Assembly: GCA_963844205.1 (NCBI GenBank)
Contig: CAWJNK010000012.1
Coordinates: forward strand, 186,001 to 250,000
DNA length: 64,000 bases
Origin: DASSUW01 sp963844205
Lineage (GTDB): Bacteria; Actinomycetota; Thermoleophilia; Solirubrobacterales; Solirubrobacteraceae
Reading direction: 5' to 3'
Position 1 is the stretch's first letter. Every line of letters begins with the position of its first letter. A model generated the notes under the pieces. That model saw only the letters and a list, made by a program, of their open reading frames with translations. It was not told the DNA's origin and ran no database searches. This document shows, in pieces, positions 24,960 to 34,268 of the stretch. Both the position numbers and the translations under genes were made by a program.

Positions 24960-25870
24960 GACGACGTCGGGCGCCCCTCCGGCGGGACGAACCCGCCGCC
25001 GGCCGGCTCGGGCGGCGGCGCGACGGGGCGCTCGGGCGCGGACTCGAAGCGCGCCGCGTCGGCGCCCATGCCCTGCGCCAGGAGCTGGAGGTCGAAGCCC
25101 TCGTTGCGGACCCGCAGGTCGTAGTAGATGACGGTCGTGACGGCCGCCCACAGCGGGTACGTCAGCGCGAGCGTGATCAGGTTCACGAGCGTCAGGACGA
25201 TCGCGACGGTCAACTCGCTCACGCTGTCCGATGCGCCGAGGATCCCGCCGACGATGCCGCCGAGCACGAGCTGCAGCACGAACGCGATCAGGAAGACCAC
25301 GATGAGCGTGCCGAGCGTGCGCCAGAAGTTCCCGCCCGTGAGGCTCCACGAGCGCCCGATCGCGGCGAACGGCCCCTTGCGCTCGAACACAACCGCCGGG
25401 AAGGTCATCGAGAGCTTCGTGGCGAGCCAGATGCCCGGGATTATCAGCGCGACGAAACCGAGCACGAAGATGATCATGAAGAGGATGTAGGCGACGAGCA
25501 GGGGCAGCAGCCGGCCGAGCCCGTAGCGCAGCGACTCGCCGACTCCTGCCCGTTCGCCGAGGTAGGCCGCGCTCACGGCCTTGAAGCACGCGGCGACCGC
25601 AAGTGCGGCGGCCGCGAACTGGAGCACGGCGGCGACTAGCGTGCCGGCCAGCGCGCTCCCACTGTCGACGGTCTCCGTGCTGTCGAGGTCGAACGCGTTC
25701 GGGTCGACCGACGCCTGCAGCGCCGTCGACAGGATCTCGAGCGGCACGACCGGCACCAGCACGCACAGCACCAGCGTGACGAATCGCGCGTGGAAGAGCC
25801 GGAAACCGGCGTCGAGGATCTCCCCGACGGACAGCGGTCGGAGCTGCGGCGTGTACGACGGCGCGGACAA
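24956..25870 (-). CDS. Multi-pass membrane protein (GDPD-membrane-domain/YciC-like)
   Basis: 304 residues. It opens LRPLSVGEILDAGFRLFHAR, the pattern seen in membrane domains named for glycerophosphoryl diester phosphodiesterases, and has about six hydrophobic segments (31-52, 80-100, 122-160, 190-215, 222-250). A proline-rich cytoplasmic tail ends the protein. No catalytic GDPD barrel is attached, so it is a membrane-only relative of unknown function. First gene of the DUF4129-DUF4350-MoxR-DUF58 operon. Confidence 0.75.
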   Translation of the reverse strand: MSAPSYTPQLRPLSVGEILDAGFRLFHARFVTLVLCVLVPVVPLEILSTALQASVDPNAFDLDSTETVDSGSALAGTLVAAVLQFAAAALAVAACFKAVSAAYLGERAGVGESLRYGLGRLLPLLVAYILFMIIFVLGFVALIIPGIWLATKLSMTFPAVVFERKGPFAAIGRSWSLTGGNFWRTLGTLIVVFLIAFVLQLVLGGIVGGILGASDSVSELTVAIVLTLVNLITLALTYPLWAAVTTVIYYDLRVRNEGFDLQLLAQGMGADAARFESAPERPVAPPPEPAGGGFVPPEGRPTSS

Positions 25871-25972
25871 GGTCGGTGCCTCCCTGAGTAGACCGGCGGC
25901 AGCCTAGTACCCGGATCGGCGCGCAGGAAGCCCGAGTGATCGGCAGGGCTCAGCCCGCCGAGCGGCCGCGCC

Positions 25973-26959
25973 TCAGCCCAGCGCGCGACCGTACTGGCGC
26001 TCGTAGTACGCGCGGTAGTCGCCGGAGCGGATCGGCTCCCACCACGCGCGGTTGTCGCGGTACCAGGCGACGGTCCGCTCCAGCCCTTCGGCGAACCGGA
26101 CCTGCGCCTCCCAGCCGAGGCCCCTGACCTTCTCGGAGCCGAGCGAGTAGCGGCGGTCGTGGCCGGGGCGGTCGGTGACGTACTCGATCAGGTCCTCGCT
26201 CGCGCCGGTGTACTCGATGATCCGCTTGACGACCTCGATGTTCGGGGCCTCGTCGGGGCCGCCGACGTTGTAGACCTCGCCCGGCTCGCCGCGCTCGAGC
26301 ACGGTGCCGATCCCGCGCGCGAAGTCCTCCACGTAGATCCAGTTGCGGACCTGCATGCCGTCGCCGTAGACGGGCAGCCGGTCGCCGTGCATGGCGTTGA
26401 GGACCATCAGCGGGATCAGCTTCTCGGGGTACTGGTACGGCCCGTAGTTGTTCGAGCCGCGGCAGATCACGGTCTCGAGCCCGTAGGTGTGGCGGTAGGA
26501 CGCGACGAGGAGGTCGGCGCCGGCCTTGGTCGCCGAGTAGGGGGACGAGGGCTGGAGCGGCGACTCCTCGGTGAACGAGCCGGACTCGATCGAGCCGTAC
26601 ACCTCGTCGGTCGAGACCTGCACGTAGCGCAGGCCGCGCTCGCGGGCGGCCTCGAGCAGGATGTAGGTGCCCTGGGCGTGGGTCGTGACGAACGCGTCGG
26701 GCTCGGTGATCGAGCGGTCGACGTGGGTCTCGGCGGCGAAGTTGACGATCGCGTCCGCGCCCTCGATCGCCTCGGCCACCTTCTCGGGGTCCTCGATCCC
26801 GCCGACGACGAGCTTGACGTCGAGGTCCTCCAGGTTCTCCCGCCGGCCCGCGTAGGTGAGCTTGTCGAGGACGGTGATCTCGTCGCCCTGGTCGGCCAGG
26901 CGCAGGCGGACGAAGTTCGAGCCGATGAAGCCGGCTCCGCCGGCGACGAGCAGCCTCAT
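25973..26959 (-). CDS. rmlB: dTDP-glucose 4,6-dehydratase
   Basis: 328 residues, extended SDR. NAD-binding GGAGFIGSNF at 7-16, the characteristic STDEVYG at 116-122 with Thr117/Asp118/Glu119, and catalytic YSATK at 141-145. It converts dTDP-glucose to dTDP-4-keto-6-deoxyglucose, the second step of dTDP-L-rhamnose synthesis. The start overlaps the rmlD stop by 4 bases. rmlA is about 7 kb away at 34269; no rmlC is visible in the window. Rhamnose is commonly used in actinobacterial cell-wall glycans. Confidence 0.95.
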   Translation of the reverse strand: MRLLVAGGAGFIGSNFVRLRLADQGDEITVLDKLTYAGRRENLEDLDVKLVVGGIEDPEKVAEAIEGADAIVNFAAETHVDRSITEPDAFVTTHAQGTYILLEAARERGLRYVQVSTDEVYGSIESGSFTEESPLQPSSPYSATKAGADLLVASYRHTYGLETVICRGSNNYGPYQYPEKLIPLMVLNAMHGDRLPVYGDGMQVRNWIYVEDFARGIGTVLERGEPGEVYNVGGPDEAPNIEVVKRIIEYTGASEDLIEYVTDRPGHDRRYSLGSEKVRGLGWEAQVRFAEGLERTVAWYRDNRAWWEPIRSGDYRAYYERQYGRALG

Positions 26960-27795
26960 GCTGCCACCCCGACCTTCAGATGGGCCCTGAGCCCCTCACG
27001 CCAGGGCGGGAGTGTCGGCGCGTCGGCGCGGGTGGATGCGAGCGCGGAGAACGCGGGACGCGGCGCCGGGCGATCGAGGTCGGCGGTGCGCTGCGGCTTC
27101 ACGCGACAGTCGATGCCCGCCTCCTCGAACGTGGCGGCGGCGAGCTCGAACCACGAGCAGCGGCCGCCGCCGGCGACGTGCAGCACGCCCGCCAGCTTGC
27201 GCTCGGCGATCTGGACGAGTGCGGGCGCCAGGTGCCCGGTGTAGGTGGGGCAGCCGACCTGGTCGTCGACCACGGCGATCTCCTCTCGCTCGGCGCCGAG
27301 ACGCCGCATGGTGTCCACGAAGTTCCTGCCGTGCGGGCCGAACAGCCACGACGAGCGCACGATCGCCGCGCGGCCGCCGGCGGCGGCGACCGCCTGCTCG
27401 CCGGCGAGCTTGGAGCGGCCGTAGGCCGAGCGGGGCGCTGGCGGCGCGGCTTCGGGGTACGGCTCGGTGGCGGTGCCGTCGAAGACGTAGTCGGTCGAGA
27501 CGTGGACGAGGAGCGCGCCGGCCTCGGCTGCCGCCTTGGCGACGTGGCCCGCGCCGGCGCCGTTGACGGCGGTCGCGGCGGTCTCTTCGGCCTCGGCGGC
27601 GTCGACGTCGGTCCAGGCAGCGCAGTTGATCACGGCGTCGGGGCGGGCGGCGGCGATGACGGCCCGCACGGCGTCCTGGTCGGTCATGTCGAGCTCGGCC
27701 CGGGCAACTGCGGCGACCTCGTGGCCGGCGTCCCCTGCGGCGGTCACGACGTCGCGGCCCAGCATGCCCGCGGCCCCCGTCACGAGGAGGCGCAT
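26956..27795 (-). CDS. rmlD: dTDP-4-dehydrorhamnose reductase
   Basis: 279 residues. N-terminal GAAGMLG dinucleotide fold, STDYVFDG and YGRSKLAGEQ with the catalytic Tyr and Lys, and the C-terminal segment CSWFELAAATFEE. It reduces dTDP-4-keto-L-rhamnose to dTDP-L-rhamnose with NADPH. ATG 27795 is chosen by homology (MRLLVTGAAG); an ATG three codons upstream is possible. The epimerase RmlC that normally precedes this step is missing from the window. Confidence 0.94.
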   Translation of the reverse strand: MRLLVTGAAGMLGRDVVTAAGDAGHEVAAVARAELDMTDQDAVRAVIAAARPDAVINCAAWTDVDAAEAEETAATAVNGAGAGHVAKAAAEAGALLVHVSTDYVFDGTATEPYPEAAPPAPRSAYGRSKLAGEQAVAAAGGRAAIVRSSWLFGPHGRNFVDTMRRLGAEREEIAVVDDQVGCPTYTGHLAPALVQIAERKLAGVLHVAGGGRCSWFELAAATFEEAGIDCRVKPQRTADLDRPAPRPAFSALASTRADAPTLPPWREGLRAHLKVGVAA

Positions 27796-27815
27796 GGCGC
27801 ACATGAATAGCGCAC

Positions 27816-29163
27816 TTAGGCCACCCGAAGGGCCAGCGAGAGCTCGAAGCGGGCGTCCGGATCCTCGAGCCGGGTGCCGAACAGCTCGCGCAGTTGGCGC
27901 AGGCGATAGCGCACCGTCTGGGGGTGCACGCCGAGCTCGGCGGCGACCGCCTGCACCTGGCCGGGACGGTCGAGCCAGGCCCGCAGCGTCTCGGTCAGGC
28001 GGGCGCGGGGACCGTCGGCGAGGCTGGCGAGCGGCGCGAGCCGCGACGCGGCGAGGTCGGCCGCCAGGCCGCGGTCCGAGGTGAGCAGCAGCGTGGCGAG
28101 GTGGTCCTCGGCGACCACGAGCGGCGCGTCGCCGACGCCGCCGGCGGAGGCCAGCCGGTATGCCGCGGCAGCACGTTTGAGGCTCGCGGCGGCCGCGTGC
28201 CACGGGACGGTGGGGCCGATGGCCACCGGCGGCCCGCCCTCCTCCCGGCCTGCGGTCGTGCCGGACGACCGCGCGCTCCGCGTCCGCGCGCCTCGGCGCG
28301 CGCGGCGGTCGCCGCCCGCCGACCTCGTCGACCGCGGCGACGATCTGCCGGCGACGGCCCGGGGCGTCGGGGTCGGGGACGAAGACGCAGGCCAGGCCGC
28401 CCGCGGCGCCGCCGATCGCCCCGCCGCCGAGCCGGCGCGCGAGGCGCACGCCGATCGCTTCCACGATCTCCTCCCCGGGCACGGGCTCACCGCCGCCGCC
28501 GGGGGGCGTGCCGCCGGCTTCGGCGCCGGCGGCGGTGTCCGCGGCGGCCGCCACCAGCGCGGCCAGCCCGCGCGGCGGCGCCCAGGCGGCGGCCTGGGCG
28601 GCGGTGCGGATCGCCTCCTGCGAGGCCGGCGGGTCCTGCGCGAGGAGCCGCACGAGCCGCCGCCGCCGCCGGTGGCTCTCGCCCGCCGCGGCGGACTGCT
28701 CCTCGGCGTAGCCATCGGCCGACTCGGCGGAGATCTCGTCGATGTAGGCGAAGATCGCCTCGCCGAGCGAGTACAGCGCGTCCGGCGGCAGGCCGGCGCT
28801 GGTGCCGGCCTCGACGAACCGTCGCCACGCGAGCCGGGCGCCGACCCGGTAGGCCGCCATCAGGGCGTCGAGGCTGCGGCCGGCGTGGAACTCGCCGCGG
28901 CCGAGGTTGACGTAGGTGTCGCGCGCCCGAGTGACGTCCGCGGCCGGGTCGGCGACCATGTCCATGAAGCGGTTGAGCGCTACCTCGACGCCGAGCCGGA
29001 CGAGCTGGCCGAACGTCCCCTCCATCGCTCGCGCGTAGTCGGGCACCTCGAGGGAGATGGCGGCGATCATCTCGTCCGCGAGGCCGGGCAGGGCCGGGCG
29101 CAGCACGTCGGCGGCCTCGGGCGGCACGGCGGCGAAGCTGGTTCGGGCGGCCGGGGTCGCCAT
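27816..29163 (-). pseudogene. PucR/CdaR-type regulator broken by a frameshift
   Basis: From ATG 29163 about 280 residues are good: a helical N-terminal domain (NRFMDMVADPAADVTRARDT, AGRSLDALMAAYRVGARLAW) and a central region ending CVFVPDPDAPGRRRQI. The frame then turns Arg-rich and loses homology. In the next frame AIGPTVPWHAAAASLKRAA and the C-terminal PucR helix-turn-helix (AELGVHPQTVRYRLRQLREL) continue to the stop at 27816. The shift lies between about 28215 and 28320. Such proteins regulate purine, sugar-diacid or polyketide genes; the target here is unknown. Total length would be about 449 residues. Confidence 0.8.
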
Positions 29164-29248
29164 TTATCACGAGGCTACAGCAGTCGTGCCTCGAATCGTT
29201 CGCCCGGTGCGATGCAGAGCGGGCTCGCTGCGGGTAGGACTCAACATC

Positions 29249-29281
29249 ATGATCGCCATCCTCCGCGCGCACACCTCGTGA
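29249..29281 (+). CDS. Possible 10-residue leader peptide of the desaturase gene
   Basis: ATG 29249 opens MIAILRAHTS and stops at a TGA overlapping the desaturase GTG (GTGA). It could be an upstream ORF coupling translation or simply chance. There is no clear ribosome site before it. Confidence 0.2.
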   Translation: MIAILRAHTS

Positions 29282-30198
29282 GCGCCCTTCACCGCTGGTT
29301 CAACCTGGCCGGGGTCCTGCTCCCGTTCCTCGGCTTCGTCGCCGCCGTCGTGCTGCTGTGGAACACGCTGGTGGACTGGAGCGACCTCGCGGTGATGCTC
29401 CTGATGTACGTGATCAGCGGCTATGGGGTCACGCTCGGGTTCCATCGGCTCCTGACCCACCGCTCCTTCCAGACCTTCAAGCCGGTCGAGTACACGCTGG
29501 CGATCCTCGGCTCGATCGCGGTCCAGGGCCCGGTGATGTCGTGGGTGGCCGACCATCGCAAGCACCACGCGCACACCGACAAGGAGGGCGATCCGCACTC
29601 GCCGCACGGCCATGGCGGCGGGGTGCGCGGCGCCATCGCGGGCCTCTGGTACGCGCACATGGGCTGGCTGTTCGAGGCCTCCGGGACGTCCGAGCACAGC
29701 CGCTACGCGAGGGACCTCTACGAGGATCGCGGGATGCAGGTCATCCACCGCACGTTCGGCCTGTGGGTGGTGGTCGGGCTTCTGCTCCCGTTCGGGCTCG
29801 GCTGGGCGATCGACGGCACGCTGGCCGGCGCGCTGACCGCGGCGCTGTGGGGCGGCCCGGTCCGGATCTTCGCGCTCCACCACGTCACGTGGTCGATCAA
29901 CTCGGTCTGCCACTTCTTCGGGACCCGCCGCTTCGCGGTCGAGGACCACTCGACCAACGTGTTCTGGCTGGCGCCGTTCTCGTTCGGCGAGAGCTGGCAC
30001 CACAACCACCACGCCTTCCCGCGCTCGGCGGTGCACGGGCTGCGCTGGTGGGAGGTCGATCCCACGGCCTGGCTCATCCGGGCGATGCGGGCGGTCCGGC
30101 TCGCCTGGAACGTCGTCGAGATCAGCCCCGAGCGCCAGCAGCAGAAGCTCGCCGGCGGGGGTCTGAAACCGGCAGAAACCCGCAGCATCGTGCTATAA
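29278..30198 (+). CDS. Membrane acyl-CoA/acyl-lipid desaturase
   Basis: 306 residues. Three histidine boxes of the di-iron desaturases: HRLLTH (56-61), HRKHH (93-97) and HHNHH near 241-245. Hydrophobic stretches at about 10-50, 65-88 and 160-200 give the usual four-helix topology. It is the delta-9 (stearoyl-CoA type) family that puts a double bond in membrane fatty acids. The frame is open far upstream; GTG 29278 is chosen because it precedes the first natural helix. Next gene is a DeoR regulator 9 bases downstream. Confidence 0.92.
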   Translation: MSALHRWFNLAGVLLPFLGFVAAVVLLWNTLVDWSDLAVMLLMYVISGYGVTLGFHRLLTHRSFQTFKPVEYTLAILGSIAVQGPVMSWVADHRKHHAHTDKEGDPHSPHGHGGGVRGAIAGLWYAHMGWLFEASGTSEHSRYARDLYEDRGMQVIHRTFGLWVVVGLLLPFGLGWAIDGTLAGALTAALWGGPVRIFALHHVTWSINSVCHFFGTRRFAVEDHSTNVFWLAPFSFGESWHHNHHAFPRSAVHGLRWWEVDPTAWLIRAMRAVRLAWNVVEISPERQQQKLAGGGLKPAETRSIVL

Positions 30199-30207
30199 AC
30201 CGCAGCG

Positions 30208-30957
30208 GTGCTGACCGCCGAACGCCGCAGGGTGATCCTCGAACGGCTCGAGCGCGACGGGAAGGTCGTCGCGTCCGAGCTCGTCGCGTCGCTCGGCGTG
30301 TCCGACGACACGGTGCGGCGCGACCTGCGGGAGCTGGCGGCCGGCGGGCACGTGCAGCGCGTGCATGGCGGCGCGCTTCCCCCGCCACCCGCGGCGGGGA
30401 GCTTCGAGCAACGGCTGCACGTCGCCCCCGAGGCGAAGGCACACCTCGCCCAGGCGGCGCTCCCGCTGCTCGAGAGCGTGAACGTGCTCGTGCTCGACGG
30501 CGGCACGACTGCGCTCGAGCTCGCCCGCCGCCTCCCGCCCCACCGCGACTGCACGGTCCTCACCAACGCGCCGCCGGTCGCCGTCGCGCTCGCCTCCCAC
30601 CCGCGCGCGGAGGTCGTGCTGATCGGCGGGTGGCTGCTCAAGGAGTCGCAGGTCGCGGTCGGCGCCGCCGCCGTCGACGCGCTCCGCCAGGTCCGCGCCG
30701 ACGCCTGCGTGCTCGGCATCTGCAGCCTCCACCCGGAGCTCGGCGTGACCACCGCCCACCACGACGAGGCGCACGTCAAGCGGGCCATGGTCGAGGCGTC
30801 GGCCGAGGTGATCGCGCTCGCGACCGCCGACAAGCTCCGCACCGCCAGCCCGTGGTTCGTAACCCCGCTGGCCGACCTCACGCACCTGGTGACCGACGCC
30901 GACGAGGATCTCACCGCCGCCTACACCGAAGCCGGCGTCAGCGTGGTGCGCGCATGA
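30208..30957 (+). CDS. DeoR-family transcriptional regulator
   Basis: 249 residues. N-terminal winged helix (about 3-55) with SELVASLGVSDDTVRRDLRE and the conserved HGGALPP after it, then the DeoR sensor domain with LDGGTTALELARRLP, VLTNAPPVAVALA and a C-terminal VTPLADLTHLVTDAD. The sensor domain resembles an isomerase fold binding sugar phosphates. It is coupled by an ATGA overlap to the MFS gene, so it probably controls that transporter and the import or use of a sugar. Confidence 0.92.
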   Translation: MLTAERRRVILERLERDGKVVASELVASLGVSDDTVRRDLRELAAGGHVQRVHGGALPPPPAAGSFEQRLHVAPEAKAHLAQAALPLLESVNVLVLDGGTTALELARRLPPHRDCTVLTNAPPVAVALASHPRAEVVLIGGWLLKESQVAVGAAAVDALRQVRADACVLGICSLHPELGVTTAHHDEAHVKRAMVEASAEVIALATADKLRTASPWFVTPLADLTHLVTDADEDLTAAYTEAGVSVVRA

Positions 30958-32111
30958 CCCAGCGAGCAGCGACCTTCGGCGTCTTCTTCGTGAACGGCGC
31001 GGTGATCGGCACGTGGGTGGCGCACATCGCGTGGATCCAGGATCGCTTCGACTTCTCCAAGAGCACGCTCGGCCTCGTGATCCTCGCGATGTCGATCGGC
31101 GTGATCGTCGCCCTCCCGATCATGGGCCAGGCCATCGTGCGGCTCGGCAGCGTTCGCGCGACCCGCATCGCCGGCACCGTCTGCGCCCTCGTCCTCCCGC
31201 TCCCGCTGCTGGCCCCCGAACCGTGGCTGCTGCCCCTCGCGCTCGTCGTCCTCGGCGCCTCGAGCGGCGCGATGGACGTCTCGATGAACGCCCACGGCGT
31301 CGCGGTCGAGCGCATCCTGCACCGCCCGATCATGTCCTCCCTGCACGCCGGCTGGAGCTTCGGCGGCCTCGCGGGAGCGGCGCTCGTCGCCATCGCCGGC
31401 GGCCTCGGGCTCGACCCGCGCACCGAGACGCTCCTCGCCACCGCCGCCCTCCTGCTGTTGCTCGTCGCCTGCCTGCGACGGCTCGGCGTGGGATCGGCCA
31501 CCGCCGACGCCCCGTCCGGCTTCGTCCGGCCGACCCGCGGCGTGGTCGTGCTCGCGCTCCTGTGCCTCATCATCATGGTCACGGAGGGCGCGATGGCGGA
31601 CTGGGGCGGCGTCTACCTGACCCGCGACCTCGGGACCACCACCGCCGTCGCCGCGCTCGCCTTCGCGGCCTTCTCGGGCGGCATGACCGCGGGCCGCGTG
31701 TTCGGCGACTGGCTCAACCACCGGCTCGGCGCCGCGACCCTGATGCAGGGAGGGACCGCGCTCGCCGGTTTCGCGCTCGGCGGCATGCTGCTGCTCGCCG
31801 ACCCCGCGCTGGCCATCGGCGGCTTCTTCCTCGTGGGGATCGGCGTCGCCAACGGCGTCCCGCTCATCTTCAGCGCCGCGGGCCATGCGCCCACGGGCGA
31901 GTCGGGCCCGAACATCGCCGCCGTGAGCTCGATGGGCTCGATCGGCTTCCTCGCCGGCCCGCCCTTCATCGGCTTCTTCGCGGAGGCGACGTCGCTCCCG
32001 CTCGCGCTGTCCACGCTGTGCCTCGGGCTCGCGGTCGTGACGGTCGCCGGCCGTCGGATCGGCGCCGGCGCGGTAGGACCGGGCGTGCCCGCGATCGAGG
32101 CCGCGCGATGA
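30954..32111 (+). CDS. MFS transporter (sugar/fucose permease-like)
   Basis: 385 residues with about 12 TM helices. The opening TFGVFFVNGAVIGTWVAHIA and the mid-protein GASSGAMDVSMNAHGVAVER are typical of the YbjJ/fucose-permease-like MFS group. ATG overlaps the DeoR stop. Regulator and transporter form a two-gene operon whose substrate is likely a carbohydrate (inference from the DeoR neighbour). A 16-codon ORF follows with another 4-base overlap. Confidence 0.9.
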   Translation: MTQRAATFGVFFVNGAVIGTWVAHIAWIQDRFDFSKSTLGLVILAMSIGVIVALPIMGQAIVRLGSVRATRIAGTVCALVLPLPLLAPEPWLLPLALVVLGASSGAMDVSMNAHGVAVERILHRPIMSSLHAGWSFGGLAGAALVAIAGGLGLDPRTETLLATAALLLLLVACLRRLGVGSATADAPSGFVRPTRGVVVLALLCLIIMVTEGAMADWGGVYLTRDLGTTTAVAALAFAAFSGGMTAGRVFGDWLNHRLGAATLMQGGTALAGFALGGMLLLADPALAIGGFFLVGIGVANGVPLIFSAAGHAPTGESGPNIAAVSSMGSIGFLAGPPFIGFFAEATSLPLALSTLCLGLAVVTVAGRRIGAGAVGPGVPAIEAAR

Positions 32112-32158
32112 GATACCTCGCGGGCCTCGACGAGGTCCTGGCTAGCCGACCCCGTTGA
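32108..32158 (+). CDS. Possible 16-residue coupled ORF, perhaps a gene remnant
   Basis: ATG 32108 overlaps the MFS stop as ATGA and reads MRYLAGLDEVLASRPR to a TGA at 32156-32158. A DeoR-MFS pair is often followed by a sugar kinase; this could be the surviving start of a third gene, cut off where the convergent PI-PLC gene ends (17-base overlap). Evidence is thin. Confidence 0.2.
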   Translation: MRYLAGLDEVLASRPR

Positions 32159-34262
32159 GCGCATCTGCGGCGCCCGCCACGTCGCCCTGCCCGAAGAAAT
32201 CGACGGCGAGCAGGTTGACGCGCTGTCCCCGGATCCGCTCGCACTCTCGTGCCCGCCCCACGAGCACGTCGCGCGCGTTCACGATCGCGGCGTTCGACGG
32301 CCGGGGCGTCGGATCCGTGTTGATCCAGTGGTTCATGAGCAGGAGCGGCGCGTCGTCCGGCCCGCGGTTCGGCGCGCAGCTCGCCGGCCAGTTCGCCGGC
32401 TCGGTCAGCAGCGCCGTGCGGCGCCGGAACGAGTACGGCGTCTCCTGGATCGCGGCGTCGTAGCCGGCCGTGTACCACGGCGCGTCACCGCCGGCCCGCT
32501 CTGCGTAGACGACGACCTGGTGCCCGCTGTCGATCATCTCGCGCAGCGTCGGGTAGGGACCCGCAGGCGGGGCGGGCGGGACGAATACCTTTTCGGCCAG
32601 CCCGGACTCCTCGAACGCGGCGACGATCGCGGCCGGCAGCACGTAGTCCTCGATCACGATCACCAGCACCTCGTCCGGCTGCTCGACCAGGAAGTCGCGC
32701 ATGTCGCGCAGCGCGCCCGTGATCTCGGTGGCGCCCAGCTCGCAGAAGCGATGGCAGAGGAACACACCCGGCTCGCCCTCGCCCGGGAGCACGCGGTCGC
32801 GGATCCGCTGGATCGCGGCCAGCCCGTCGGGGCCGAGCGTCTGCTCGTAGAGCTTGCGGTCCGTGTTGCCCGCGCGCTCGGACGCCTCCGACAGGTCGGT
32901 GCGCACGGCGTCGCCCGCCCGCAGCCCGTAGTGGGCGTCGATCAGGAGCCCGCGCACACCGGCCCGGAGCTGGTCGCGGATCGACAGCGTCTGGATGCTC
33001 GAGTACCAGTCGTCCGCCGCCGTCGACATCGAGTTGTGCGTCGCCGGGAGCGTGACCTCGTCCAGCCGCTTCGAGCACAGCTCGACGTGCCCGTTGCACG
33101 CCACCGTCCGGACCGCGGCCGGCGCGGTCGCGCCGCCGGTGCGCAGGAACACGAGCACGGCGGCGAGCGCGAGCACGCCGACCGCGGCCGGCGCGAACGA
33201 GGCGGCGACCGCCCGCCGGCCGAGCTCGTGGCGCGTGACGCGGCGGGCCCGCGCCGTCGCCAGCAGCTCCGCCACCCCGCCGTACAGCACGACCAGGCCG
33301 GCGGCGATGAAGATCACGCGCAGCGCGACGAGCGGCTGCAGCACGGTGGCGAGGCCGGCGACCACGAGCGCCGCCCCGCGCGCGACGCGCCAGACCATGC
33401 GGCGCGGTGGCCGCGAGACGAGGTCCCAGCCGCGCTCGAGCGTCGGCACCAGGTTCGGCAGCGTCGCCTGCGTCGCGAACGCGGCGGCGACGGTCGTGCC
33501 GAGTGCGGCGACCAGCACGAGCAGGCCGGTGAGGTCGCCGAGGAACGCGTTCCACACCGCGTCGGCCGCGTGGCGGTCGACCTCCCGGTCGCTCACGAGC
33601 CGCGCGACCGCCACGCGCGCACCGGTCAGCACCAGGATCGCGGCGACCGCGAAGCCGGCGATCGAGAAGCCCAGCACCTGCACCGCCCGCCGCCAGTCCG
33701 TCGACAGCCAGATGCTCGCGGCCGCTGCGGCGAGCGCCGCGACGATCAGGAGCAGCGACAGCACGCGCAGGCGGTCGGCGGTCTCCGCGGTGGTCCGGGT
33801 GACGTCGTTGACGGCCGCGAGCCGGAGCGCGATGTCCTCGTGGATCTGGTCCAGCCCCCGGACTGGAAGTCGGCCCAGTGCCGACTGCACAAGTACGCCG
33901 ACGTCCTGCAGGTCGAGCAGCGCGCGGGTGTCGCTGCCCGACAGCAGCGCCGCGTGCAGGCGGCGGACGCCGTCCTCGAAGACCGCCAGGAACGGCTCCG
34001 AGCCGGCGACCCCCGCCACCGCCGCCTCGATCAGCGGCTTCGCGGCGACGAGATCGGGCTCGGACCGCAGGACCACGCGGTCGGTGATCTCGCGGCCGAG
34101 GACGCTCCTGACGTCGGGGTCGGCGAGCGCTGCCGCTGCGCGGTCGGAGAAGTGCCGCTGCGAGAGCAGCTCGTAGCGCACGTAGCCGGCCACCACGGCC
34201 GCCACACTGAGCACGGCGGCGACGTACACGAGGACGCGGGCGACGAGGTCCCGGCCCATCAT
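32142..34262 (-). CDS. Membrane-anchored protein with a PI-PLC X-like catalytic domain
   Basis: 706 residues. The N-terminal half (about 1-375) has a signal-anchor at 8-28 and further TM helices near 165-210, 235-260 and 285-365. The C-terminal half is a phosphatidylinositol-specific phospholipase C X-type barrel: VTLPATHNSMSTA with catalytic His near 409, and FLCHRFCELGATEI with the second His near 503, then DEVLVIVIEDYV. Such domains cleave phosphoinositides or related phosphodiesters. The fusion of a multi-pass membrane half to this domain is notable. Substrate is unknown. Overlaps the small ORF downstream of the MFS gene. Confidence 0.85.
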   Translation of the reverse strand: MMGRDLVARVLVYVAAVLSVAAVVAGYVRYELLSQRHFSDRAAAALADPDVRSVLGREITDRVVLRSEPDLVAAKPLIEAAVAGVAGSEPFLAVFEDGVRRLHAALLSGSDTRALLDLQDVGVLVQSALGRLPVRGLDQIHEDIALRLAAVNDVTRTTAETADRLRVLSLLLIVAALAAAAASIWLSTDWRRAVQVLGFSIAGFAVAAILVLTGARVAVARLVSDREVDRHAADAVWNAFLGDLTGLLVLVAALGTTVAAAFATQATLPNLVPTLERGWDLVSRPPRRMVWRVARGAALVVAGLATVLQPLVALRVIFIAAGLVVLYGGVAELLATARARRVTRHELGRRAVAASFAPAAVGVLALAAVLVFLRTGGATAPAAVRTVACNGHVELCSKRLDEVTLPATHNSMSTAADDWYSSIQTLSIRDQLRAGVRGLLIDAHYGLRAGDAVRTDLSEASERAGNTDRKLYEQTLGPDGLAAIQRIRDRVLPGEGEPGVFLCHRFCELGATEITGALRDMRDFLVEQPDEVLVIVIEDYVLPAAIVAAFEESGLAEKVFVPPAPPAGPYPTLREMIDSGHQVVVYAERAGGDAPWYTAGYDAAIQETPYSFRRRTALLTEPANWPASCAPNRGPDDAPLLLMNHWINTDPTPRPSNAAIVNARDVLVGRARECERIRGQRVNLLAVDFFGQGDVAGAADALNGVG

Positions 34263-34268
34263 CCCGCC

